Shown one piece after another: positions 33,736-41,050 of a stretch of 64,000 nt of DNA (the stretch's first letter is position 1; every line of letters begins with the position of its first letter). A model generated the notes under the pieces. It ran no database searches. It saw only the letters and a program-made list of their open reading frames with translations, and was not told the origin of the DNA. The position numbers and the translations under genes are program-made. Origin of the DNA: Bacillota bacterium (GTDB taxonomy: Bacteria > Armatimonadota > HRBIN16); NCBI GenBank assembly GCA_023511455.1, contig JAIMBJ010000003.1, positions 62,001 to 126,000 of the forward strand, in the 5' to 3' direction.

Positions 33736-35775
33736 CGTCTCTACCAGCTCGCTCTCTACCGACAGCTCGCCAATCGTGGAGACGGCAAAACGATTCGCCT
33801 GTGAGAACCAGTACACGTCCTCCGGACGCTGGCGGAGGTCCACTACGCACTCGAACGTGTCGGGACCTACCGTTGCCACCGGGAACCAGGGGCGGTCGTT
33901 CAATCCGTCGCTGGAGACGCGGCGGTACACCCGGTAGCCGATGGCTCGATCGAGATACTGCATCTCCCGCAGAACCGCCGGCTTCTCCCATCGCACACGG
34001 ACGTGGTGTTCGTCGATGCGCTCGACCGTGACATTGCGCGGCGGCAGCGGCGAATCCACCGAGCCATACGGCGTTCTGAGCGTGATAGTGAAGTGTTCCT
34101 TCTGCCCGCGGAACCACGCGGTGATAAAGTCGGTAATCTCCAGCCAGTAGTAGCAGGGACGGTTGTACTTCGTGACCTTCGCCAGCATCAACCCGCGCCC
34201 GCCCACCACGTTGATATTGCCGAAGGGGTTGGGGCGGCGGTGGAAGCCGTTGAGCGTGCGCACTTCTTTGACGGGGCGGTTCGGCAGGCGTAGCATTCCC
34301 TCGTCGTCGGTTTCTCCCACAATCACGGGGTCTTTGGAGACGGGATGGTCAAAGTTGCCGTCCTCGATCACGGGGAAGTATTTGACCCCCGCCTCTTCTC
34401 CGGGTTGACCGTTTGGGTCTACCACACAGCCGCGCTGGAAAATCTCCACCTTCGCGCCGGGCACCGGCTTGCCGTTCACGTCCACCACCCGCAAGAAGTT
34501 CCCGGCAGGGATGGCAAAGTAGTGGTCACCGAAATGCCCGCGCGGTTTATCCCACGTCATGTTCAGGTAGCCCGCATCCGCCTCCGAGAACACGTGCGGA
34601 CCATGCCAGTGCATCATCGTCACGGGGTGCGTCATGAAGTGCGCCACGAGGTCGCCGTTATCGGGCATTTTATGATGCTCGTGCCCTGCGTAGTCCAGCG
34701 CATACCAGTCGGTCAAACCCAGCTGGTGCCCCAGCTCGTGGGGCAGTGACCATTCGGTGTTCCGCCGCCACTCCTTCGTGGGAGGTTCCCATTTGCCCGC
34801 TTTCTCCTCGGGGCTATCGTGCCATATCCAGCCACCCTGGTGGTAAGCGATGCCGTCCTCCGCGACAAGCCCCTGTACCGCTTTATCCACATCGTCGGTA
34901 TAGATGATGCGGTCCAGGCGCACCCGTGCCTTGATGCCCTCGGGAGCGGCGGGGAAAATGCTGTGCGCAAACAGCAGATTCATGATGTCGATATGCCAGC
35001 GGTAGTAGTCTTCGAAGCAGAAGGTTCCCGCCGCGCTGCGGAAGGTGTGCCACATCTGCACCCGCTTGTTGCTGACGATGTAGAAAAAGCCCCAGCCCCA
35101 CAGTGGGTCGGTGACCTCATTGTTGATGGTAGCTATCTCTTTCTGGTTCGTGATGATGCGGAAGGTAACGTGGTGGAAGCCTTCCTGCCAGTTCCACTTG
35201 AGCGTGAAGGTGGCTTCCTCCATCTCACGCAGCCGTTGCCGGTATCTGCCCCGGCTCACCTCTTTGCCATCGACCAGCCACACGTAGTCGAACGGTTGCG
35301 CGGTGGCAAAGCCCACGTTCTTCACGTGTGCGGTGAGGGTTACCGGCTCGCCCGGCTGGTATTTCAGCTTCAGCCCTTTGACAATCTCTTCCGGTTTGAG
35401 GTAGCTCTCTTCGCCCAGGTCCGGTAACACGGGGGCACCGGCGATTTTGGGACGGCCCCACTGGTCATAATGTACTCTGCCGTGTAGTCCCGCCAGTTTG
35501 GGGTTCAGCTCGATGAAGGTCACCGTCAGGTCGGGCAGGTTGGGTCGGGCATCCCAGCTGTCGTCGCGTTCCACCCTGAACTGTTTGACCATGCTGCGGG
35601 GATACACTTTCGCAGGCCCACCGACCTGTTGCATGTTCTCCCACACCAGCAGACGTACGCCCTCATCCCGGATGAAACATCCTTGAAGCACTGTGCCGTC
35701 CATCAGCTCCAGTGTATCTGCATGTGCGGACAGCAGCAGCGCGCATAGTGTCACTACGGTAAGCAGGCGTGTCAT
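33715..35775 (-). CDS. Secreted zinc metallopeptidase with HExxHxxGxxD site and Fn3-like C-terminus
   Basis: A 686-residue exported protein. ATG 35775 is preferred over upstream in-frame starts because GGAGGT lies 8 nt before it and the signal peptide (LLTVVTLCALLLSAHA) then begins the protein. The N-terminal region has LMDGTVLQGCF and a CARDB-like domain (GEPVTLTAHVKNVGFATA). The motif HELGHQLGLTD (346-356) fits HExxHxxGxxD, the metzincin-like form with Asp as third zinc ligand; FMTHPVTMMH could supply the Met-turn. A carboxypeptidase-regulatory-like insert (VDVNGKPVPGAKVEIF) and an Fn3-like end (PPRNVTVERIDEHHVRVRWEKP) follow. Substrate unknown. Confidence 0.8.
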   Translation of the reverse strand: MTRLLTVVTLCALLLSAHADTLELMDGTVLQGCFIRDEGVRLLVWENMQQVGGPAKVYPRSMVKQFRVERDDSWDARPNLPDLTVTFIELNPKLAGLHGRVHYDQWGRPKIAGAPVLPDLGEESYLKPEEIVKGLKLKYQPGEPVTLTAHVKNVGFATAQPFDYVWLVDGKEVSRGRYRQRLREMEEATFTLKWNWQEGFHHVTFRIITNQKEIATINNEVTDPLWGWGFFYIVSNKRVQMWHTFRSAAGTFCFEDYYRWHIDIMNLLFAHSIFPAAPEGIKARVRLDRIIYTDDVDKAVQGLVAEDGIAYHQGGWIWHDSPEEKAGKWEPPTKEWRRNTEWSLPHELGHQLGLTDWYALDYAGHEHHKMPDNGDLVAHFMTHPVTMMHWHGPHVFSEADAGYLNMTWDKPRGHFGDHYFAIPAGNFLRVVDVNGKPVPGAKVEIFQRGCVVDPNGQPGEEAGVKYFPVIEDGNFDHPVSKDPVIVGETDDEGMLRLPNRPVKEVRTLNGFHRRPNPFGNINVVGGRGLMLAKVTKYNRPCYYWLEITDFITAWFRGQKEHFTITLRTPYGSVDSPLPPRNVTVERIDEHHVRVRWEKPAVLREMQYLDRAIGYRVYRRVSSDGLNDRPWFPVATVGPDTFECVVDLRQRPEDVYWFSQANRFAVSTIGELSVESELVETLLPEKP

Positions 35776-35844
35776 CAGCGAATACCTCCTGAAACTCTTG
35801 CCGATGTAGCCAATTCTGTGCACGCCTGCCGAAAGCCTGCATGT

Positions 35845-35873
35845 AAAAAAAACGGCAGCCCAAAGGGCTGCCG
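35845..35873 (-). terminator. Intrinsic terminator of the Spy/CpxP-like gene
   Basis: Minus strand: perfect 9-bp stem CGGCAGCCC/GGGCTGCCG with a 3-nt loop, followed by eight T. Confidence 0.95.
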
Positions 35874-35885
35874 GGTGTTTGCGCC

Positions 35886-36389
35886 TTATCGCGCGTTCAC
35901 GAAGGGGCAATTCGGGTTGGCTCCGCGCATCTGTGCCCGCGCTCGGTTGCCGTAGCCGTTCCCTGCGCCGCCGAAGCCCTTGCCACCGCGATTCTGCTGC
36001 ATGATTCTCTGGTGCAGCTCACGGTTGCTGACCTGCAGCTGATGCAGCTGCTCGCGCAGGGCGTTAATCTCTGCCTGCTTTGCCTCGATCGCCTTCGCGT
36101 CTGCCTTATTTGCCTGCATCTGCGCCAGCTCGAATTGCTTCTGCCGAATCTGGTCATGCAAAGCCTTCACCTGCTCCACAAACTGCTTCTCCTGCGGGTC
36201 GGTGGGGTTCACGCGCGTCCACCAGCCGCCGGCGTTCGGGTTGGGCTGGGTGTAGCCATAGGGACAGGGTTGCCCCTTCGCCCCGTAAGCGTTCCCGCGT
36301 CCCGCGCCACGTCCCTGCGCGAAGGCAGGGCTTATCACCATCGCTGCCAGCAAAGTGGTTACCGCGATCCATGTCCATGCTCGTTTCAT
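35886..36389 (-). CDS. Spy/CpxP/ZraP-like periplasmic protein
   Basis: A 167-residue exported protein. A signal peptide (WIAVTTLLAAMVISPAFA) is followed by a Gly/Pro/Asn-rich stretch. Then comes a long amphipathic helical region (about 70-135), rich in Gln, Glu, Lys and Leu with heptad spacing: EQVKALHDQIRQKQFELAQ, then EAKQAEINALREQLHQLQ. The tail is Gly/Arg/Asn-rich with RGANPNCPF at the end. The helical hairpin followed by a flexible tail is the pattern of Spy, CpxP and ZraP, which act as periplasmic chaperones or metal sensors. Divergent from glmS. Confidence 0.75.
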   Translation of the reverse strand: MKRAWTWIAVTTLLAAMVISPAFAQGRGAGRGNAYGAKGQPCPYGYTQPNPNAGGWWTRVNPTDPQEKQFVEQVKALHDQIRQKQFELAQMQANKADAKAIEAKQAEINALREQLHQLQVSNRELHQRIMQQNRGGKGFGGAGNGYGNRARAQMRGANPNCPFVNAR

Positions 36390-36451
36390 CTTCTGACACC
36401 TCCTTTAGGGTTCACAGGTGATAAGACGGTGCAAAGGGTAAGCCGATTCCC

Positions 36452-36480
36452 TTGTTTTTTGCGAGAAACTATCTTACAAT
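36452..36480 (+). promoter_or_regulatory. Promoter of glmS
   Basis: TTGTTT (36452-36457), 17-nt spacer, TACAAT (36475-36480), 56 nt before the ATG. The leader is too short for a glmS ribozyme. Confidence 0.65.
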
Positions 36481-36535
36481 GGTTGCGCTTTGCCGAAAAT
36501 AGAATCAAGTAGTTCGCAAGGAGGTGCGCCCCTCG

Positions 36536-38365
36536 ATGTGTGGTATTACCGGCTATATCGGCCCGCGCAACGGTATTGAGCTGGCAATCGACCAGCTGCA
36601 TCGGCTGGAGTATCGCGGCTACGACAGCGCGGGCATCGCTTTTCCGCAGAACGGCAGCCTGCGCGTGATCAAGAGCGAAGGCAAAATCGCCCGGCTGGAA
36701 AGCCTCCTGGAAGGAGAGAAGACCGCCGCTTTCACTGCGGTGGCGCACACCCGCTGGGCAACGCACGGCAAGCCTTCGCACGACAACGCCCACCCTCATA
36801 CCGACTGCACGGGCAGAGTGGCAGTCGTACATAACGGAATTATCGAGAACTATCTGGAACTGCGCCATGCGTTGCAGGAGCGTGGACACGCCTTCTCCTC
36901 CGAGACCGATACGGAGGTCATCGCGCATCTGATTGAGGAGCAGCTGGAGCAGGATTTGGCGGAAGCGGTGCGCAAAGTGTTGCCTCAGCTGCGCGGGTCT
37001 TATGCCATAGCGGTGTTAAGCACGGTGGACAAAGACAAGATTGTGGTCGCGCGGAAGGACTCGCCGCTTATCATTGGGCTGGGCGAGGGCGAGAACTTTG
37101 TGGCATCCGACATCCCTGCCGTCATGCGCTACACCCGTCGGGTGATTGTGCTGGAAGATGGCGAGATGGCTATCGTGACCCGCGACAGTGTGCAGGTGAT
37201 GCAGGCGGACGGAACGCCTGTCGTGCGCGAGCCGATGGAGGTTACCTGGGACGAGGCGTCAGCGGAGAAGGGTGGCTATCCGCACTTCATGCTCAAAGAG
37301 ATTCACGAGGAGCCCCGCACCCTGCGTGATACGCTGCGAGGCAGGATTTCGCAAGATGGGCTGGTGGCTTTCTCTGATTTGAGCATTTCGCCCGACGAAC
37401 TGCGCCGGTTCAAGCGTATCCTGATTACCGCCTGTGGCACCGCGCTGCACGCAGGCATCGTGGGCAAAATCTTCTTCGAGAAACTGTTGCGCCGACCGGT
37501 AGACATCTGGTTCGCTTCAGAGTTCCGGTATGGAGACCCCATTGTCGACGAGGAGACGCTCGCCATTATCATCAGCCAGTCGGGAGAAACCGCGGACACG
37601 CTTGCCGCTCTGCGGGCGTGCAAGGAACACGGGGCGACCACGCTGGGCATCGTGAACGTGGTGGGCAGCAGTATCGCCCGCGAAGCGCATCATGTGCTAT
37701 ACACCTACGCGGGTCCAGAAATCTGCGTGGCTTCCACGAAGGCGTATATCACCCAGCTGGCAGTGCTGTACATGCTGGGCATCTATCTGGCGCAGCTGGA
37801 AGGCCGATTGAGCGACGATGAAGCCCGCGCTCTGGTGCGCGAGATGCAGTCGCTCTCGGACAGGGTGGAAGAGGTCATTCACAGTGAGGAGCAGATTATC
37901 CATCTGGCGAAGAGGCTCGCGCCATCTACCTGCTTCTTCTATCTGGGGCGGGGATACGACTATGCGGTGTCGCTGGAGGCTGCGCTGAAGCTGAAGGAAA
38001 TCAGCTATATCCACGCGGAGGCGTATCCTGCTGGCGAGATGAAGCATGGGCCGCTGGCTCTGGTGGAGCCGGGGGTGACGGTAGTCGCTTTCGCCACACA
38101 GCCTCACACCTTCGAGAAGATGATAAGCAACATGAAGGAGGTGAAGGCGCGCGAGGGCTTTGTGCTGGCGGTCGCTCCCGAAGGGCATGAGGAGGTGCTG
38201 CGTCAGGTGGCGGATGAAATCATCCTGTTACCTGCAGTGCATCCGACCTTTGCGCCGGTAGTGGCTATCGTGCCGATGCAGTTGCTGGCGTACTACATCG
38301 CGCGAGAGCGGGGATGCGAGATCGACCAGCCGCGCAACCTGGCGAAGAGTGTGACGGTGGAGTAG
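36536..38365 (+). CDS. glmS: Glutamine--fructose-6-phosphate aminotransferase (isomerizing)
   Basis: A 609-residue enzyme making glucosamine-6-phosphate, the first step to peptidoglycan amino sugars. ATG 36536 gives MCGITGYIG with the N-terminal nucleophile Cys2 exposed after Met removal; GGAGGTG lies upstream. The class II amidotransferase domain has HTRWATHG and HNGIIENY. Two SIS isomerase domains follow (ITACGTALHAG; ISQSGETADTLAAL; FLGRGYDYAVSLEAALKLKE). It ends in NLAKSVTVE as GlmS does. The neighbours PBP1A and PBP2, 8-12 kb away, use its pathway product. Confidence 0.98.
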   Translation: MCGITGYIGPRNGIELAIDQLHRLEYRGYDSAGIAFPQNGSLRVIKSEGKIARLESLLEGEKTAAFTAVAHTRWATHGKPSHDNAHPHTDCTGRVAVVHNGIIENYLELRHALQERGHAFSSETDTEVIAHLIEEQLEQDLAEAVRKVLPQLRGSYAIAVLSTVDKDKIVVARKDSPLIIGLGEGENFVASDIPAVMRYTRRVIVLEDGEMAIVTRDSVQVMQADGTPVVREPMEVTWDEASAEKGGYPHFMLKEIHEEPRTLRDTLRGRISQDGLVAFSDLSISPDELRRFKRILITACGTALHAGIVGKIFFEKLLRRPVDIWFASEFRYGDPIVDEETLAIIISQSGETADTLAALRACKEHGATTLGIVNVVGSSIAREAHHVLYTYAGPEICVASTKAYITQLAVLYMLGIYLAQLEGRLSDDEARALVREMQSLSDRVEEVIHSEEQIIHLAKRLAPSTCFFYLGRGYDYAVSLEAALKLKEISYIHAEAYPAGEMKHGPLALVEPGVTVVAFATQPHTFEKMISNMKEVKAREGFVLAVAPEGHEEVLRQVADEIILLPAVHPTFAPVVAIVPMQLLAYYIARERGCEIDQPRNLAKSVTVE

Positions 38366-38374
38366 TGGTGTTTA

Positions 38375-40354
38375 TCACAGACTCTGTTCCAGTGTCACCG
38401 TTTTTACTCCGCCTGCACCGACCTTCAGCGGCACCCGCCACTGCAGCTGCTTGAAGTAGCAGAGTGCCTCCTTGCCGTCCTGACAGTAGTAAATGTCGGC
38501 TGTAACCTGCAGCTCGCCGTCCGCTTGCACGGTCAGCGGCACACGCAGGGGCAGTTGCGTGAGCGCAACGGTCTTTGCCGATGCGCTATCAGGGGGATTA
38601 GCCGCCACCGACACCCGCGAGTTGGCTAGCGGGTTCAACTTGTAGCCCACTGGCAGCGTGACGTTCAACACCAGCTCCACATCGCCTGTCTGCACGCTTT
38701 GCGCGGGTAGGGTGGTCACTTCGGCACGCAGCAACGCCTGTGGCGGACGTAGTTTCTCCAGTCCGCGGATGGTCAGCGTCTCCACCCGTCGGGTCTTCAG
38801 GTCGGCGATGCGGATGGCATGGTTATTGGTATCGGCGATGTACAGCCTGTCACCAGCGATACTAACCCCGCCCGGCTCATCGAAGGCAGGGCGTTCGCCG
38901 TCGCGCAAGCCCGCCGTGCCGTCGCCCAGAAAGGTCTCGATGCGCCCCGTCGCAAGGTCATAACGCTTGATTTTGTTATTGTAGGTATCCGCGACGTAGA
39001 TAACGCCTCTGTGGTAGACCACCCCCAGCGGATGTTGCAGGCGGGCGCGTCGTCCCTCACCGTCGATGTCGCCGAAGTCGAACAGGTCGCCGCCAACCAG
39101 CGTGTCAACCCGTCCATTCGGGTCGATATCCGCGGCGCGGAGGGAGCTGCTCTCGCTGTCGGCAAAGTAAAGCCGCTTGCCGTCAGTGGTGATGCCTGAG
39201 GGTTGAGCTAAAGCCGCCTGTCTAAGAGAGGCATCGAACCGCGCTTCACGCCCGCTGCCCGCGTGCGGTTCCACCACACCGCGGCGCAGGTCGAGCCGCC
39301 ACAGCTGATGCACCCCCGCCATGGCGATATACAGCACATCCCCCACCAGCACCACATCCCACGGCGAGCTGAGCTCGGTCTCCTTGGCGAGACCGCCTTC
39401 GCTCCAGAAGCGCATCTGTTTGCCAGTGCCCGCGATGGTGCTGACGGCGCGCTTCTCGAAATCGATCAGGCGGATGGCATGGTTTTCGGTATCCGCCACG
39501 TAAAGGCGATTATCGCGGTATGCCATGCCCTGCGGATGGCGGAACTGCGCCTCGTCAAAGCCTCCGTCTTTGTAGCCTTCCTCGCCCGAACCGATGACCT
39601 CTTTCAGCGTGCCGTCTTTGAGGGACACCACCACGATGCGGTTGTTGCCCGAGTCGGCGATAAAGAGTTGCCCGCTACGCTCGTCTGCCAGCACCTTGCC
39701 AGGAAACTCGAGAATGCCCCTTGGCGTCTTCTCGCGCTCCAGCTTCAGCTGGAGAGGGGTGCGGTCTATCTCGCCGCGCGGGTCGTGCTTGGCAATCAGC
39801 TCCTGAATGGCGCGGTCGAACGGCTCGTAGATGCCTTCACCCGACATTGCGCCCACCACTTTGCCGTTGGGGTCGATCAATACCACCGTCGGCCACGCGC
39901 GTGCGCCATACATGCTCCAGATGACCATATCGCGGTCGTTCACCACGGGATGCTCGATGCGGTAGCGCAGGATAGCCTGGCGGATGTTCTCGCTCTCCTT
40001 CTCGGTGGTGAACTTGGCGGAGTGGACGCCAATGACCACCAGCTCGTTGGGATATTTCTTTTCCAACCGCTTCAGGTCAGGGATGATATGCATACAGTTG
40101 ATGCAGCAATAGGTCCAGAAGTCCAGCATCACGATTTTGCCCCGCAGGTCTTTCAGGCGAAGGGGGCGGTCGGTGTTCAGCCATTCAAGCCCTTCGGGAA
40201 ACTCCGGTGCGTTGACAGACGGCTGGTAGACCGGCATGACGGCACTCTCCTGTGGAACGGTGTTGCGCAGCTGGCTCAAGCCAAGCACGCTCAGGCTACC
40301 AATCACCAGCAGCCAGAACAGCGGTTTGACCGAGATGGCGCTCGTCGGGTTCAT
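38375..40354 (-). CDS. Thioredoxin-domain/NHL-repeat protein (NHLRC2-like)
   Basis: A 659-residue protein. One N-terminal TM or signal segment (PLFWLLVIGSLSVLGL) is followed by a thioredoxin-like domain with WTYCCINCMH, the CxxC being C84-C87, and YGARAWPTVVLIDPNG. Six or so NHL propeller blades occupy about 215-540, with repeating GIAYRDN-LYVADTENHAIR type segments and GSG-x-x-G-x-x-DG turns. The C-terminal domain is DsbD-like (TLPVGYKLNPLANSRV, IYYCQDGKEALCYFKQLQWRVPL). The start at ATG 40354 is uncertain; no clear Shine-Dalgarno is seen, and the frame is open further up. Its function is unknown; a redox role in the envelope is plausible. Confidence 0.85.
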   Translation of the reverse strand: MNPTSAISVKPLFWLLVIGSLSVLGLSQLRNTVPQESAVMPVYQPSVNAPEFPEGLEWLNTDRPLRLKDLRGKIVMLDFWTYCCINCMHIIPDLKRLEKKYPNELVVIGVHSAKFTTEKESENIRQAILRYRIEHPVVNDRDMVIWSMYGARAWPTVVLIDPNGKVVGAMSGEGIYEPFDRAIQELIAKHDPRGEIDRTPLQLKLEREKTPRGILEFPGKVLADERSGQLFIADSGNNRIVVVSLKDGTLKEVIGSGEEGYKDGGFDEAQFRHPQGMAYRDNRLYVADTENHAIRLIDFEKRAVSTIAGTGKQMRFWSEGGLAKETELSSPWDVVLVGDVLYIAMAGVHQLWRLDLRRGVVEPHAGSGREARFDASLRQAALAQPSGITTDGKRLYFADSESSSLRAADIDPNGRVDTLVGGDLFDFGDIDGEGRRARLQHPLGVVYHRGVIYVADTYNNKIKRYDLATGRIETFLGDGTAGLRDGERPAFDEPGGVSIAGDRLYIADTNNHAIRIADLKTRRVETLTIRGLEKLRPPQALLRAEVTTLPAQSVQTGDVELVLNVTLPVGYKLNPLANSRVSVAANPPDSASAKTVALTQLPLRVPLTVQADGELQVTADIYYCQDGKEALCYFKQLQWRVPLKVGAGGVKTVTLEQSL

Positions 40355-40427
40355 ACTTTTAGTACCGTTAAAAGTAGCCGCAAAGTTCCCGTATTTTTCT
40401 TGGAGAACTCTGTATGCTATGTGGTTC

Positions 40428-40823
40428 TCAGACCGTTTCTGGTGTTCTTCTGCCCTTTGGCGTCCGATCAAAGTCGGTGTCGAAGCTCACAATCTCGAGG
40501 TTAAACTCTTCCGCCACCACGTAGAGGTAGGCGTCGTCGAAGTCAATCCCATGCTGTTGAGATGCTGAGGCGACTCGTTGAAACATGTTTGGCGGCAGGC
40601 TCAACATCTGAAGCCCTGCTCGCTCGAGCATGTCGTGGACAAAGTCCACGAAGACCTGATGCTGTTGCCTGCGGAATAGAACCACGCCCAAAGAGTGAAG
40701 CGTAAAATCTGTCAGGAACATTTCGTGGGCATGAACATTTCTCAGGAGACGGCGTGCCTGCTCTGCACGCTCTTGGTCTAGCAGTATTTCCAGAAAGATG
40801 TTCGTATCAATCAGTAACCTCAC
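40428..40823 (-). CDS. PIN-domain ribonuclease toxin (VapC-like)
   Basis: A 131-residue protein starting at GTG. It begins LLIDTNIFLEILL, with the PIN acidic Asp of DTN, and has a middle Glu in EQARRLLRN and late acidic residues in GIDFDDAYLYVVAEE and VSFDTDFDRTP. These make up the Mg-binding quartet of PIN ribonucleases. Its start overlaps the preceding DUF2281 gene by 17 nt. Toxins of this class cut tRNA or rRNA. Its C-terminus ends shortly before the NHL gene's start on the same strand. Confidence 0.87.
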   Translation of the reverse strand: MRLLIDTNIFLEILLDQERAEQARRLLRNVHAHEMFLTDFTLHSLGVVLFRRQQHQVFVDFVHDMLERAGLQMLSLPPNMFQRVASASQQHGIDFDDAYLYVVAEEFNLEIVSFDTDFDRTPKGRRTPETV

Positions 40824-41034
40824 CGTTGCCTGTTCTCCAGTGGGCGATTTCGTGCTGTAGCTGGACGGAGGTATACTCGTCGCGCAAGTCTGCCAGTGCC
40901 CCAGCCCACGAAAAAGTCGGTGGCTGAGGATGTCGTCGTCGGCGCTTTTGCAGCAAGAAGTCTACAAAATCGGCAACCTCCTGCTGCAGGTCAGGAGGGA
41001 GTTGCTTGATTCGCTCTTCCAGAGAAGGACGCAT
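40807..41034 (-). CDS. DUF2281-type antitoxin
   Basis: A 75-residue protein with the sequence RIKQLPPDLQQEVADFVDF, the core of DUF2281 antitoxins, then a basic LLQKRRRRHPQP and a Trp-containing tail (FSWAGALADLRDEYTS) that fits a toxin-binding segment. It is partner to the overlapping PIN gene. Only 16 nt separate it from the pheT stop codon, so it may be carried on the infC-pheT transcript. Confidence 0.82.
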   Translation of the reverse strand: MRPSLEERIKQLPPDLQQEVADFVDFLLQKRRRRHPQPPTFSWAGALADLRDEYTSVQLQHEIAHWRTGNGEVTD

Positions 41035-41050
41035 TCCAGTTCACCCGCTT

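Noticed and set aside
36481-36535. glmS ribozyme before glmS
   Set aside because: The leader after the -10 is about 50 nt, too short for the ribozyme, and no core sequence is visible.
39263-40504. 413-codon open frame on the plus strand antisense to the NHL gene
   Set aside because: His/Gln/Val-rich composition is that of a GC-rich antisense shadow, while the minus strand encodes a recognisable thioredoxin/NHL protein.
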